Source: an uncultured Bryobacteraceae bacterium | GTDB taxonomy: Bacteria > Acidobacteriota > Terriglobia > Bryobacterales > Bryobacteraceae | Direction of reading: 5' to 3' | Assembly: GCA_938003835.1 (NCBI GenBank) | Contig: CALKXJ010000023.1 | Coordinates: 19,587-83,586 of the forward strand | DNA length: 64,000 bases | Shown here: positions 20,248 to 30,800 of the stretch, one piece after another | Layout: the number at the start of each line of letters is the position of its first letter | How positions within the stretch are numbered: the first letter of the stretch is position 1 | Translations under genes and position numbers: made by a program | Notes under the pieces: generated by a model | What the model was told of the DNA's origin: nothing | Databases searched by the model: none | What the model saw: the letters and a program-made list of their open reading frames with translations, nothing else

Positions 20248-21461
20248 GCGGGCACGATCCTTTCCGCCTGCGCATCCCATTTCATGTACTTTCGCTGGCG
20301 CCAGGAGAGGATGCCGAACTGGCAGGCCACCACGCCGTAGTAGCCGAGCCAGCAGTCGCACTTGAGCGGCTCGTTGTAGCGGATGGCGCGGAAAAAGTTC
20401 CTCAGATGGAGCTCGGTGTCCTCGCCGCCCGTCTTGCGGTGGACGATCTCGCCGAGCTCGCCGGCGTAGAGCTTCTGCGGGCGAATGACGAAGCCCTGCG
20501 GCGTGAACTCGAGCGTGGCCTTGTGGCCGCGCAACAGGTGCGGCACTGGGGTGTCGTTGGCGAGCGAGGAGATGAGCAGCACCGTCGGCCCACCCGGATA
20601 ATCCAGCATGATGTTGATCGTCTCCGGCACCTCGGCGCGGCTTTCGGTGAACTGGAACGTGCCGCCGTGGGCCGAGCCGTACTCTGGAAACTTGAGGCCG
20701 AGCGAGCGGATGATGCGCGTCACCCGGTGCACGAACAGGCCGGCAGGCACGCCGCCCGAGTAATCCCAGTAGCGGATCCAGTTGAAGTAACGGTCCGGGT
20801 CCCAGGGCCGCCGCGGCGCGGGTCCCAGGAAGAGCTCCCAGTTGAAGTTCTCGCCCGGCCGCACGTCGGGATCGACCGGTTTGAGCCAGAAATCGTCCTT
20901 GTAGTTGCGCGAGTAGTCGATCTGCGCCAGCACCACCTTGCCCAGCAGGCCCTGCTCGAAATAGCGGTGGGCGGCCTCGTAGGAGTCGTCCGACATGCCC
21001 TGCACGCCCACCTGGAGCTTGACGCCCGTCTCCTGGATGGTGCGCACCACCTCCTTGGCCTCCTCGACGGTGTGCGTCATCGGCTTCTCGCAATAGACGT
21101 GCTTGCCGGCGCGGGCGGCGTCGATGGTCATGCGCGCGTGCCAGTGGTCCGGCGTGGCGATGATGACGAAGTCCACATCCCGGTCTTCGAGCAGGCGGCG
21201 GTAGTCCTGATAAGCGCGCGCCCCGGTCTGGCGCGCCGCCTCTTCGGCGCGTTTGGTGAAGACGTCGCAGACGGCGGTGACGGCGACGTTGTCGGTCTCG
21301 CGCATCTTGGCGAGCGTAGGCAGAAAGGCGCGCGAGCCGCGGATGCCGCAGCCGATCAGGCCCGCCCGCAGCCGGTCGGCCGCCTGAAGCGGCGAGCCGG
21401 CCCGGGCCAGCCCGGCGCCGGCCGCCGCGGCGCTGAAAGCTCTTCTGGTCAGTGAACCCAT
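20244..21461 (-). CDS. Tat-exported Gfo/Idh/MocA-family oxidoreductase
   Basis: 405 residues with a twin-arginine leader (LTRRAFSAAAAGAGLARA). The N-terminal Rossmann domain has LIGCGIRGSRAFL (dinucleotide loop), FVIIATPDHWHARMT and the family signature HVYCEKPMTHT, followed by the C-terminal alpha/beta oxidoreductase domain. Export of an NAD(P)-type enzyme implies folding with cofactor before Tat transport, as known for glucose-fructose oxidoreductase. Substrate unknown, probably a sugar or sugar acid. Coupled to the PmoA-like gene and divergent from a second oxidoreductase operon at 21549. Confidence 0.9.
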   Translation of the reverse strand: MGSLTRRAFSAAAAGAGLARAGSPLQAADRLRAGLIGCGIRGSRAFLPTLAKMRETDNVAVTAVCDVFTKRAEEAARQTGARAYQDYRRLLEDRDVDFVIIATPDHWHARMTIDAARAGKHVYCEKPMTHTVEEAKEVVRTIQETGVKLQVGVQGMSDDSYEAAHRYFEQGLLGKVVLAQIDYSRNYKDDFWLKPVDPDVRPGENFNWELFLGPAPRRPWDPDRYFNWIRYWDYSGGVPAGLFVHRVTRIIRSLGLKFPEYGSAHGGTFQFTESRAEVPETINIMLDYPGGPTVLLISSLANDTPVPHLLRGHKATLEFTPQGFVIRPQKLYAGELGEIVHRKTGGEDTELHLRNFFRAIRYNEPLKCDCWLGYYGVVACQFGILSWRQRKYMKWDAQAERIVPA

Positions 21462-21517
21462 GGACGCTCGATCCGCCGACTAGCATATCAACTCCCGGCG
21501 GCGCCCTCGGGCGGCCT

Positions 21518-21526
21518 TGTTATAAT
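21518..21526 (+). promoter_or_regulatory. Extended -10 promoter element (TGTTATAAT)
   Basis: TG-N-TATAAT, a consensus extended -10, lies 22 bp before the ATG of the plus-strand oxidoreductase, with an AAGGAGAG Shine-Dalgarno between. It is in the 87-bp divergent intergenic region. Confidence 0.6.
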
Positions 21527-21548
21527 CGGCGGGCATAAGGAGAGAACA

Positions 21549-22736
21549 ATGTCCGGAGTTTCCCGCCGCAGCTTCCTCGGCGCCGGATGGAGCGCCGCCT
21601 CGGCCGCGCGCGTGCTCGGCGCCAACGACCGGATCCGCCTCGGCGCGATCGGCACGGGTAACCGCGGCCGGTACCTGATGCAACGGGCCAACGACGCCGG
21701 GGGCATCGAGTGGGTCGCTCTCTGCGACGCCTGGGACGAGCAGGCGCGCAAGGCCGAGGCGCTTACCGGCAGGACGCTCGACAAGTACGCCGACTATCGT
21801 TACATCGTCGACCGCAAGGACATCGACGCGGTGATCGTCGCCACCTGGGATCACGTCCACACCAAGATCACCGTCGACTGCTGCCGTGCCGCCAAGGACG
21901 TCTTCGTCGAGAAGCCGATGACGCTGCACCCGATGGAGGGCCACGAGATCGTGCGCGCCGCGCGCGACTACAAACGCGTCATCCAGGTGGGCACGCAGCA
22001 GCGCAGCATGCCGCACTTTGCCGAGGCCAAGGAGCGGTTCTTCGACAGCGGCCGCATCGGCCGCGTGACGATGGTCCGCACCATCTGGAACGGCAACCGG
22101 GCCTACCGGAATCAGGCGCCGCCGCCAGGCATGGAGACGAAGCCGCCGGGACTCGACTGGGAGATCTGCCAGGGCGACCTGCCCAAGCTTCCCTGGAATC
22201 CCAAGCGCTATTTCAACCACTACGTCTACTGGGACTATTCGACCAACGCCCAGGTCGGCGGGCTGTTCGTGCATCTGGTCGACGTGGTCCACTGGTACCT
22301 GAACCTGCACGCGCCGCTCGCCTGCGTGGCCATCGGCGGCATCTATCTCGAGCCCGAGGACCGCGACACGGCCGACAATTTCAACGCCATCCTCGAGTAT
22401 CCGGGCAAGATCAACGTCACCTTCGAGGCCAACGTCACCGACATGATCCAGAAGGAGTCCGCCGACATTGTCTTCATGGGCGAGGGCGGCCGGCTTCGGA
22501 TCTTCCGCTACGGCTACGAGTTCCTGCCCGCCGGGCACGACAAGACGGGCGAGGCGATCCGCTCCGGGCCCTCGCCGGACCTGCACGTGGCGCACTGGCT
22601 CGACTGCGTTCGCACGCGCCGCAAGCCGAACTGCAACGAGATCGAGGGCCACTACTCGGCCATGGCCTGCCACATCGCCAACATCGCCTACAAGGAGAAC
22701 CGGCGCGTCGCCTGGAGGAAGGAATGGGACGTCTGA
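21549..22736 (+). CDS. Tat-exported Gfo/Idh/MocA-family oxidoreductase (second copy)
   Basis: 395 residues with a twin-arginine leader (VSRRSFLGAGWSAASAARV). Rossmann loop AIGTGNRGRYLM, strand AVIVATWDHVHTKITVDC and signature VFVEKPMTLHPMEG identify the family; NYKDDF-type features of the divergent paralogue are replaced by NRAYRNQAPPPGM, so the two are not recent duplicates. The C-terminal domain includes FEANVTDMIQKESADIVFMG. A strong Shine-Dalgarno (AAGGAGAG) and an extended -10 precede it. The downstream ThuA-like gene overlaps its end by 13 bp. Probably part of exported sugar oxidation. Confidence 0.9.
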   Translation: MSGVSRRSFLGAGWSAASAARVLGANDRIRLGAIGTGNRGRYLMQRANDAGGIEWVALCDAWDEQARKAEALTGRTLDKYADYRYIVDRKDIDAVIVATWDHVHTKITVDCCRAAKDVFVEKPMTLHPMEGHEIVRAARDYKRVIQVGTQQRSMPHFAEAKERFFDSGRIGRVTMVRTIWNGNRAYRNQAPPPGMETKPPGLDWEICQGDLPKLPWNPKRYFNHYVYWDYSTNAQVGGLFVHLVDVVHWYLNLHAPLACVAIGGIYLEPEDRDTADNFNAILEYPGKINVTFEANVTDMIQKESADIVFMGEGGRLRIFRYGYEFLPAGHDKTGEAIRSGPSPDLHVAHWLDCVRTRRKPNCNEIEGHYSAMACHIANIAYKENRRVAWRKEWDV

Positions 22737-23425
22737 AAGCTGTGTGCCTGATGGGGCTGTTTGCCGCCGCGGCGGCGCTTGCCGCCGCTCCCGTCCGCGT
22801 GCTGGTGGTCACCGGCGGCCACGACTACGCGCCCTCCTTTTACACGCTGTTCGAGGGCCACGCGGACATCGCCGCCAGGGTCGACCCGCATCCGATGCCC
22901 TACCGCCGCGGAGACCTGCGCAAGCGCTACGACGTGCTGGTGCTCTACGACTCCGTGCAGGAGATCTCCGAGGCGGAGCGCCAGAACCTCGAGGATTTCC
23001 TCGAGAGCGGCAAGGGGCTGGTGGTGCTGCACCACGCCCTGGTGAACTACGCCGACTGGTCCTGGTGGTGCGAGGAGGTGGTGGGCGCGCGCTGGCTCTG
23101 GAAGCCGACGGCGACGCAGGCGAAGACCACCTGGAAGCACGACGTGGTGCAGAAGGTCTACCGCGTACTCGATCATCCGGTGACGCGCGGCATCGAGCGG
23201 ATGGACATTCTCGACGAGACCTACAAGGGCCTGTGGCTGTCGCCGCGCATCCGGGTGCTGCTGCGCACCGATGAGGCCTCGAGCGACGGCCCGGTGGCCT
23301 GGATCGGCCCCTACGAGAAGAGCCGCGTGGTGGTGATTCAGTTGGGTCACGGGCGCGAGGCCCATCTCCACCCGGACTACCAGAAGCTAGTGCGCAACGC
23401 GATCCTTTGGGCCGGCGGGCGCTGA
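22724..23425 (+). CDS. Exported ThuA-like domain protein
   Basis: 233 residues with signal peptide (AVCLMGLFAAAAALAAA). The class I glutamine-amidotransferase-like ThuA fold is seen in VRVLVVTGGHDY, YDVLVLYDSVQEIS, FLESGKGLVVLHHALVNY and VVVIQLGHGREAHLHPDYQ. The nucleophile Cys of true amidotransferases is absent, as usual for ThuA. ThuA/ThuB are linked to 3-keto-trehalose and 3-keto-disaccharide metabolism, and ThuB is a Gfo/Idh/MocA enzyme, so the pairing with the upstream gene makes sense. The start overlaps the upstream stop by 13 bp, with GGAGGAAGG as Shine-Dalgarno. Confidence 0.87.
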   Translation: MGRLKAVCLMGLFAAAAALAAAPVRVLVVTGGHDYAPSFYTLFEGHADIAARVDPHPMPYRRGDLRKRYDVLVLYDSVQEISEAERQNLEDFLESGKGLVVLHHALVNYADWSWWCEEVVGARWLWKPTATQAKTTWKHDVVQKVYRVLDHPVTRGIERMDILDETYKGLWLSPRIRVLLRTDEASSDGPVAWIGPYEKSRVVVIQLGHGREAHLHPDYQKLVRNAILWAGGR

Positions 23426-23535
23426 TTCGCCTCACCGGGTGAGCCCCGCCGCAGGACGCTGCTGCCGGCGCCTAACGGAAGGGCTAACAGGCCGAGGACG
23501 GTTCTGGAGGCCCGGCAAGGGAACGCTCGCGGTTC

Positions 23536-23565
23536 GTGAGGAAATTTTTTCGAGGAGTTCCTCAC
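23536..23565. terminator. Hairpin between convergent genes (GTGAGGAA/TTCCTCAC)
   Basis: A perfect 8-bp stem with a 14-base loop lies in the 176-bp gap between the ThuA-like gene and truB, which converge. No T-tract follows on either strand (the T run is in the loop), so it is not a textbook intrinsic terminator but may stop or stabilise transcripts from either side. Nothing else is seen in this gap. Confidence 0.4.
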
Positions 23566-23601
23566 CGCGAAGGGCTCCTCCAGGCAGCGGGATCGGTCCC
23601 G

Positions 23602-24495
23602 CTACAACACGATCACCGGGTGGTAGAGGTTGGGCAGCAGGGCGCGGCCGATGGCGATCAGCTCCCCGTCTTCGCTGAGGGCCTTGATATAGGGCGTGTC
23701 CTTCCGGGCGCGGAAGGGCGAGGCGCGGAAGTCGCGGCCTTGGCGGATCTGGCCCGCCGTGAGCGCGTCGACGATCTCCGAGGGCAGCTCCGGTAGAAGC
23801 TGCGCGGCCGGAATCAGAGCCTCCTCGAGTCGCCCCTCGCCCGCCAGCCGCTCGAGCTCCTCGATGGAGCGGGCCTGCTCCAGCGTAAAGTGGGCCGCGC
23901 GGGTGCGCACCAGCGATTTCAGGTAGGCTCCACAACCGTAGGCCTGCCCCAGATCGTGCGCGATCGAGCGCAGGTAGGTGCCCGCCGAGCAGTGCACCTG
24001 GATGCGCGCCTCGGCGCCCGCGCACGAGATCAGTTCGATCGAGTAGATTGTCACCTCCACCGGTTTGAGCTCGACCGGCAGGTTACGCCGGGCCAGCTTG
24101 TAGGCCGGCGTTCCCCCGATCTTCTTGGCCGAAATCGGCGGCGGCATCTGGCGGATCTTGCCCCGAAAACGCCCGAGCAGCCCTTCGACCCTCGCCGGAT
24201 CGAGCTCGACGACCGTTTGGGAGCCCACGATCTGGCCGTCGCGGTCGTAGGTGTCGGTGGACCAGCCGAAGTGGACCACGGCGTCGTAAACCTTGTCGGA
24301 AGCGGCATAGAACTGCGCCAGGCGCGTGGCGCGGCCGATGATGAGCGGCAGCACTCCGGTGGCAGCCGGATCCAGGGTTCCCAGGTGCCCCACCCTCTTC
24401 GTCTTGGCCAGCCGCCGGAGCTTGTTGACCGCATCGTGCGAGGTCCAGCCGGCAGGCTTATCGACCACGATGACTCCGTCCATCCAAATCTCCAC
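23602..24495 (-). CDS. truB: tRNA pseudouridine-55 synthase
   Basis: 297 residues. TruB isomerises U55 in the T loop of most tRNAs. The N-terminal DGVIVVDKPAGWTSHDAVN, the catalytic Asp42 in VGHLGTLDPAATGVLPL and the YDAVVHFGWSTDTYDRDG segment are characteristic, and the C-terminal PUA-like part is present. The start may be ATG 24495 or the ATG four codons on (24483). Divergent from the DUF1844 gene. Unlike many bacteria, truB is not linked to rbfA/infB here, but the nearby ribF keeps the common truB-ribF neighbourhood. Confidence 0.95.
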   Translation of the reverse strand: MEIWMDGVIVVDKPAGWTSHDAVNKLRRLAKTKRVGHLGTLDPAATGVLPLIIGRATRLAQFYAASDKVYDAVVHFGWSTDTYDRDGQIVGSQTVVELDPARVEGLLGRFRGKIRQMPPPISAKKIGGTPAYKLARRNLPVELKPVEVTIYSIELISCAGAEARIQVHCSAGTYLRSIAHDLGQAYGCGAYLKSLVRTRAAHFTLEQARSIEELERLAGEGRLEEALIPAAQLLPELPSEIVDALTAGQIRQGRDFRASPFRARKDTPYIKALSEDGELIAIGRALLPNLYHPVIVL

Positions 24496-24543
24496 TCTAG
24501 CATCGGCACGGTCCGGCTAAGTGGCCGCGCTACAATCGATAGC

Positions 24544-24924
24544 ATGGAGGACACGGAGAAGGCACATGCTGGCGGAACGCAGTCGGAGGAAGCCCCAGCC
24601 GAGGTCTCCGACGCTCAAGGCCGGGCGGAGGCGGCGGCCCAGGAGGAGCCCGCCGATCTTCCGCTGCCTCCTCCCAGTTTCGAGTTTCTGGTGCTGAGCC
24701 TGCGCTCCCAGGCGGAGGTTCACCTCGGTCTTTACCACTTCGGCGAAGAAAAAGATCGGCCGAAGCCCAAGCTCAGGCTGGCGCGGCATACCATCGACCT
24801 GATGGCGATGCTGCTCGAGAAGACCAGGGGGAACCTCACGCTCGAGGAACAGCGGCTGCTCGAGAACTCGCTGACCGAGCTCCGTTTCCGCTATGTGCAG
24901 GCCTCGGAGGCCGCGAAGAGCTAG
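24544..24924 (+). CDS. DUF1844 protein
   Basis: 126 residues: an acidic, Ala/Glu-rich N-terminal 40 residues, probably disordered, then the DUF1844 core PSFEFLVLSLRSQAEVHLGL, followed by HTIDLMAMLLEKTRGNLT and LLENSLTELRFRYVQ. DUF1844 is short, helical and of unknown function. A TACAAT hexamer ends 7 bp before the ATG, suggesting a leaderless or very short-leader transcript. Its stop TAG abuts the ATG of the MBL gene. Confidence 0.87.
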   Translation: MEDTEKAHAGGTQSEEAPAEVSDAQGRAEAAAQEEPADLPLPPPSFEFLVLSLRSQAEVHLGLYHFGEEKDRPKPKLRLARHTIDLMAMLLEKTRGNLTLEEQRLLENSLTELRFRYVQASEAAKS

Positions 24925-25716
24925 ATGGCGCCTGCCGGCCGCCTGAAAATCACCGTCCTGGGCTCGGGTACCAGCGTCGGGATTCCGACGATCGGCTGCC
25001 ACTGCCCGGTTTGCCGCTCGGAAGATCCGCGCGACCAGCGGCTGCGGCCCTCGGTGCTGGTGGAGTACGGCGGCCGGTCGGTGCTGGTGGACACGACGCC
25101 GGACTTCCGCCAGCAGGCGCTGCGGGCGGGCATCGAACGCATCGACGCCATCCTGTTCACGCATGCCCACGCCGATCACATCCTTGGCCTCGATGATGTC
25201 CGCCCGTTCAATTTCCACCAGCGGGGGGCGATCCCCATCTACGGCCTTCCGGAGACGCTCGAGGTCATCCAGCGCGTCTTCCGCTACGTCTTCGACGGCG
25301 CCGAGACGCAGTCCTCGCGCCCGCGGCTGACGCTCGTGGCCATCTCGGAGGAGCCGTTCGAGCTGTTCGGGCTTGAGGTGGTGCCGATTCCGGTCTGGCA
25401 CGGCAGCGGCAAGGTCCTCGGCTTCCGCTTCGGCCCTGTCGCCTATCTCACCGACCACAGCGAGATTCCGGAGGCGTCGCTCGAAAAACTCGAGGGTGTC
25501 GAGGTGCTCTTTCTCGATGCCCTGCGGCACCGGCCTCACCCGACGCACTCCACCGTCGAGCGTTCGCTGGCCTACGTGGAGCGGCTGCGGCCCAGGCGCG
25601 CCTATTTCACGCACATCTGCCACGAGCTGGCGCACGAGAAGGAGGAGAGCCGCCTGCCCGAGCATGTCCGCCTGGCCTACGACGGCCTGGTGATCACGGT
25701 GGAGCTGACCGGCTGA
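24925..25716 (+). CDS. MBL-fold metallohydrolase (PhnP-like)
   Basis: 263 residues. The metallo-beta-lactamase motif HAHADH (His80, His82, Asp84, His85 in FTHAHADHILGLDD) binds the dinuclear centre; further ligands are in YLTDHSE and a C-terminal FTHICHE. The N-terminal GCHCPVC cysteine cluster resembles the structural zinc site of PhnP. PhnP cleaves cyclic ribose phosphates, but no other phn gene is near, so a general phosphodiesterase role is safer. It begins directly after the DUF1844 stop and is followed directly by ribF, so the three form one operon. Confidence 0.87.
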   Translation: MAPAGRLKITVLGSGTSVGIPTIGCHCPVCRSEDPRDQRLRPSVLVEYGGRSVLVDTTPDFRQQALRAGIERIDAILFTHAHADHILGLDDVRPFNFHQRGAIPIYGLPETLEVIQRVFRYVFDGAETQSSRPRLTLVAISEEPFELFGLEVVPIPVWHGSGKVLGFRFGPVAYLTDHSEIPEASLEKLEGVEVLFLDALRHRPHPTHSTVERSLAYVERLRPRRAYFTHICHELAHEKEESRLPEHVRLAYDGLVITVELTG

Positions 25717-26703
25717 ATGGCGCTGCGCATCTGGAGAGGACTCGAGGAGGTCGACCGAAACTTCGGCCCGTGCGCCATCACCATCGGCAACTTCGACGGC
25801 GTGCACATCGGCCATCAGGAGATTTTCCGGCGCGTGGTCCGGCGCGCGCGCGAGCACGGCTGGAAGCCCTCGGCGATGACCTTCGACCCGCACCCGGCGC
25901 GGGTGGTGGCCCCGGAACGCGCCCCGCGACTGCTGAGCACTCCGCAGCAGCGCTGCCGCTGGATGGCCGAGGCGGGCATCGAGCAGGTGCTGATCATCCC
26001 GTTCACCCCGGAGTTCTCGTTCACGACGCCCGAGGAGTTCGCCGCCCGCGTGCTCGTGGAGAGACTCGGCGCGCGGGCCGTGCTGGTGGGCGAGAACTTC
26101 CGGTTCGGCCGGGGCAAGGGCGGCGACGCGGAGCGGCTGCGGGAGCTTGGAGCGCGCCTGGGCTTTGAAACCGAGATCGTCTCCGGTATCCGGTTCCGTG
26201 GCCATCCCGTCTCGAGCAGCGAGGTGAGACGCCTGCTGGGCGCCGGCGAGGTGACGCTGGCCTGGAGGCTGCTCGGGCGACCTTACGGCGTTGCGGGTGA
26301 GGTCGTGCGCGGCACCGGCACCGGCTCGCGGCTGACGGTGCCGACGCTCAACCTGCTCCCGGGCGAGCAGCTCGTGCCGGCCAACGGCGTGTATGTAAGC
26401 CGCACGTCGGATCTTGAAGGGGGCCGGAGCTGGCCGTCAGTAACCAACGTCGGTGTGCGGCCCACCTTCGGCGGCGACCGCCTCACGGTCGAAAGCCACC
26501 TGCTTGTGCCGCTCGTGGGCGACCCGCCGCGGCGGATCGCCGTCGAGTTCCTGCACCGCCTGCGGCCCGAGATGAAATTTCCCGACGCGGCCTCCCTGCG
26601 GCGCCAGATCCTCCAGGACGCGGCTCGCGCCGCAAGCTGGCACCGGCGCTTCGAATGCCTCCGGGGAGGGAAGCCCGCGCGGGCCAGCCTTCAGGCGCTG
26701 TAG
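25717..26703 (+). CDS. ribF: Bifunctional riboflavin kinase/FAD synthetase
   Basis: 328 residues. The N-terminal nucleotidyl-transferase domain has [16 protein letters not shown] and [11 protein letters not shown]; the C-terminal flavokinase domain (from about 185) has [13 protein letters not shown], the TVPTLNL magnesium/ATP motif and [11 protein letters not shown]. It makes FMN and then FAD from riboflavin. ATG 25717 follows the upstream TGA directly. The last 13 bp overlap the convergent aldolase gene. Confidence 0.95.
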   Translation: MALRIWRGLEEVDRNFGPCAITIGNFDGVHIGHQEIFRRVVRRAREHGWKPSAMTFDPHPARVVAPERAPRLLSTPQQRCRWMAEAGIEQVLIIPFTPEFSFTTPEEFAARVLVERLGARAVLVGENFRFGRGKGGDAERLRELGARLGFETEIVSGIRFRGHPVSSSEVRRLLGAGEVTLAWRLLGRPYGVAGEVVRGTGTGSRLTVPTLNLLPGEQLVPANGVYVSRTSDLEGGRSWPSVTNVGVRPTFGGDRLTVESHLLVPLVGDPPRRIAVEFLHRLRPEMKFPDAASLRRQILQDAARAASWHRRFECLRGGKPARASLQAL

Positions 26704-27719
26704 ACGCCGGCCTGATAGCGGCGCGCCATCTCCTCGAGCGGGATCGGTTCGTAGTCTCCGGCGTGGCCGGCCTGGCCGAAGGCGATCATGCGCGCCTTGA
26801 CCACCTCCTTCATCGCCGCGCGCGCCGCCCCGAGGTAGGTCCGCGGGTCGAACTCCTCGGGCTTCTCAAAGAACACCTTGCGGATGGCGCCGGTCATCGC
26901 CAGCCGGTTGTCGGTGTCCACGTTGATCTTGCGGACGCCGTTCTTGATGCCGAGCTGGATCTCCTCGATCGGCACGCCCCAGGTGGGCTTGATCTTGCCG
27001 CCGTACTGGTTGATGATGTCCTGAAGCTCTTTGGGAACGCTCGAGGAGCCGTGCATGACCAGGTGGGTCTTGGGCAGGCGCTTGTGAATCTCGATGATCC
27101 GCTCCATGGCCAGGATGGCGCCGTCGGGCTTGCGGCTGAACTTGTAAGCGCCGTGGCTGGTGCCGATCGCCACCGCCAGCGCATCCACGCCGGTCTGCTT
27201 GACGAAATCGACCGCCTGATCCGGATCGGTGAGGTGAGCCATGGCATCGACGCCCGCGCCGTGGCCGTCCTCGATGCCGCCGAGCACGCCCAGCTCGCCC
27301 TCGACCGAGACGCCGCGCGCGTGGGCCATCTCGACCACCTCGCGCGTGACGCGCACGTTGTACTCGTAGCTGGCGGGCGTCTTGCCATCCTCCATCAGCG
27401 AGCCGTCCATCATCACGCTGGTGAAGCCCATCTCGATGGCCGACCGGCAGGTCTCCGGGCTGTTGCCGTGATCCTGATGCAACGCCACCGGGATCTCCGG
27501 ATAGAGCTCGACAGCGGCGAGCATGAGGTGGAACAGGAAACGGTCGTTTGAATACTTCCGGGCGCCGCGGCTCACCTGGATAATCACCGGGCTCCTGGTT
27601 TCGCGCGCGGCCTCCATGATGGCCTGGATCTGCTCCATGTTGTTGACGTTGAAGGCGCCCACGCCGTAGCCGCCCTTGGCCGCTTCATCGAGCAGTTGCC
27701 GCATTGTCACCAGTGGCAT
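26691..27719 (-). CDS. fba: Class II fructose-1,6-bisphosphate aldolase
   Basis: 342 residues of the class IIB type. The enzyme splits or forms fructose-1,6-bisphosphate in glycolysis and gluconeogenesis. The catalytic Asp83 and zinc His84 lie in ALHQDHGNS, the second zinc site in [13 protein letters not shown] and GTSHGAYK, and phosphate binding in HGSSSVPKE and [16 protein letters not shown]. An AAAGGAGA Shine-Dalgarno sits 8 bp before the ATG. Monocistronic; converges on ribF with a 13-bp overlap. Confidence 0.95.
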   Translation of the reverse strand: MPLVTMRQLLDEAAKGGYGVGAFNVNNMEQIQAIMEAARETRSPVIIQVSRGARKYSNDRFLFHLMLAAVELYPEIPVALHQDHGNSPETCRSAIEMGFTSVMMDGSLMEDGKTPASYEYNVRVTREVVEMAHARGVSVEGELGVLGGIEDGHGAGVDAMAHLTDPDQAVDFVKQTGVDALAVAIGTSHGAYKFSRKPDGAILAMERIIEIHKRLPKTHLVMHGSSSVPKELQDIINQYGGKIKPTWGVPIEEIQLGIKNGVRKINVDTDNRLAMTGAIRKVFFEKPEEFDPRTYLGAARAAMKEVVKARMIAFGQAGHAGDYEPIPLEEMARRYQAGVYSA

Positions 27720-27825
27720 TTATGAATTTCTCCTTTGATTGCAGGATGGAATCAGCACATTTGATCTTAGCGAATGCCGGAGGCCGGCCGCGCGACCCGG
27801 AATCACGAGACCGGGCCGGGGAGCT

Positions 27826-30800
27826 TCAGAAACGGAGCTTCGCTCCCACCTGGATCTTGCGCGATTCGCTGGCGACCGTGTCGCGGATCCGGCCGAAGAC
27901 GGCCGAGCTGAGGGCGGCCGTCGGGAAGCCGAAGATCGGGTGGTTGAAAGCGTTGGTCATGTCGGCCCGCAGCTCGAGCGTAAGACGTTCGTTCAGGCGG
28001 GTTCGCTTCAGCAGCGACAGGTCCACGCCCCAGCCGCCCGGACCGCGGAGGAAGTTCCGGCCGGTGTTTCCGAACTCGCCCATTTGCGGGTAGGCGAACC
28101 GGGCACGCTGCTCCGGCGTCAGGAACCACTTCAGGCCGTCCAGATCCTGCGCCTTGCCCATCAGCGGGTCGCAGCCCGAGCAGTTGGCGAAGCTCTGCAC
28201 CACGCTGTTGAAGGTGAAAAAGCCGGAGAAGATCGACAGCGGCCGTCCGCTCTGGAAGGTTCCCATGCCGGCCACCTGCCAGCCGCCGGCGAGGCGGTCC
28301 GCCAACCCGCCGGCGCCGGAGAGAAACTTCCGGCCCCGGCCGAACGGCAGCTCCCAGATCCAGTAGCTCTGCACGACGTGCGTGCGGTCGAAGTCGCTCC
28401 GCGCGTAATTCAACTTGCGGTTGTAAATGTCGAATGGCGTTCCGGTGGCCGACTGGACCCCGCCGCGCGAGACCACGGTGAAGGCCGGATCGTAGGAACG
28501 CGTATCGAGCGATTTCGACAGCGTGTAGCTGATCTGGAACTCCAGCCCGTCGGTCATGCGCCGTAGAAACTGGACCTGCGCGGCGTGGTAGGTCGAGAAG
28601 TCGTTCGAGTCGATCACATTCATGCCGTTGGCGAATTGCGGGAACGGCAGGAAAAAGTACGGGCCGAGACCGGCCGCTTCCGGCTGGCCGCGGCCGCCGA
28701 CGACGCGGCGCGAAAGGTCCTGCGCGATGAAGGCCACGTTGTTGTTGCGCAAATCGGTCGAATAGATGCGCCGCAGGGCGGCCGAGCCGCTCTCGGCGGC
28801 GAGCCGCCGCGCGTCCACCGACATCAACTGATTGATCAGCGGGCTTTCACCGCCGGCCGCCACCGTGCGGACGGCCTCGAGAAAGCCGTTCCGGCGAATT
28901 TCGGCCTGATTGGCGTCATAAGCGCCGAAGAGGTTGTAGGCGCGGCGGCCCATGTAGTTGATCTCGAGCACGCTGTTGCGCAAAACCTCGCGCTGGATGG
29001 CGAAGCTCCACTGGTGGGTGGTCGGCATCTGGAAGTCCGGGTCCACCACGGTGATGACGCGATTGGAGAATGCCGCCGGCTGCGCGAGCGATTCCGGCGA
29101 GACGGCCGGCGGCTTGAGCTCCGGCAGGTTCGCCAGGCGCCCGCCGGCCTGGCCGTAGGTGACGTCGGCCACTCCGATGACGATGCCCGGCAGGTTCTGA
29201 AACACCGAAGAGCTCAGAACGAACGTGTTGATGCGGTCGTAGGCGATGCGGTAGTTGGCGCGTACCGACGTCTTGCCGGTCCCGAAGGGATCCCAGGCGA
29301 AGCCGACGGACGGTCCCCAGTTGTTCACCGCGTCCCGGTAGAGGCTCTTGGGCACCCACTTGAGCGTGTTCGTCGCCGCGGCGCCGGCTGTGACCGGCTG
29401 ATCCGGCGCGCGGATGCGCCCCTCGGGGTTGCGCGGCGCCTCCTTGATTTCCAGCCTCACACCCAAATCGAACGTCAGATTGCGGCGCAGCTTCCAGGTG
29501 TCGTGGAGATAGAAGTCGTACTCGTTGAACTTGGCAAGGAAATCGTACCGGCCGGTGACATAGCTGTCTCGGGTCGAGGGAAAGCCGCGATTGGTGTTGC
29601 CGACGCGGCCGAGCATGAAATTGATGTGCGTCTCCAGGTTCACCCGGTCGAAGGCCTGGTTGATATCGGCCGGCAGGCCGAAAGCGGCCGCCGGAACGGT
29701 GTTGACCACGCGCGAGAAGTCGGCCGACTGCGTGGCGTTGTAGCCGCCGATGGAGCCGCGCAGGTCGCGGTGGCGGCCCAGGCGAAGGTTGGTTCCGAAC
29801 TTGATGTTGTGCGCGCCGCGGAACCAGGCGAAGTTATCCACGATCTGCCAGGTCTTCAGTTGCCGCTGGTTGCCGAAGCTGTAGACCAGCGGGTTGGCCA
29901 CGGGGGTAACCAGATCGATCTTGGTGATGTCGGCGGTCGGAATGACGAAGTTGAAGGCGAACTGGTTCAATCCGAAGACCAGCTCGTTGGTGGTCGTCGC
30001 CGTCGGCACGCTCCGCCAGTTGAACGCGTAGTTTTTCGGGTTCCGCAGCGTGTTGACCACGCACGGGGCGCCCGGGTAGACCGGATTGCCGCCATTGACC
30101 CGGTCGCAGTTGGTGTTCTGCTCGCCGAAGCTGATCCGGGCAAACACGCTGTTGTTGTCGTTGACGAGATAATCCCCGCGCAGCGTCACGTCGTGCTGTC
30201 TTTCGTACTGCAGCGCGGTAAAAGTGATCCCAGCGAAGTTCAGGCCGTCGCCGACCGTGAAGTTGTTCGGCAGCGGCGCGCCCTGGGCGATCGCCTTAGT
30301 TCGCGCGTCCCAGCCGATGCGCTGCGGATCGGAAGCGATGATGTTGTAGGTGCCGATCGCCACGCTGGGCAGCACGTTGCCTTGCGCGTCGACCGAGGCG
30401 CCCGGAACTCCGGCCGGCAAGTTCCGCCCGCCGCGGACGTAGCGCCAGAGGCCCTCGCGCGCCTCCTTCGTATACACCGTGGAGGTGATGACCGCCGATT
30501 CCCGGGTGCGGAGAAGCTGCACGTTGCCGTAATAGAAAAGCCTGTTCTTGATGACCGGCCCGCCGATCGAGGCGCCGGGCATGTTCTGCTGGTACTGCCG
30601 CTTGCCGACGTTGTTGATGTTGTTCTCCCACTCGTTGGCGCTCAGGCGCGGCGTGCGATAGAACCACCAGAGCGTGCCGTGGACCTCATTGGTCCCGCTC
30701 TTGGTGACCATCGCCACCTGGCCGCCGGAGTTCCGGCCGAAATCGGCGGTGGTGTTGCCCGTGATGACGCGGAACTCGGCCAGCACGTCCGGGTTCATGC

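Noticed and set aside
20247..21486. Upstream extension of the PmoA-like frame
   Set aside because: Wrong-frame translation of the Gfo/Idh/MocA gene; the signal peptide starts at 20247.
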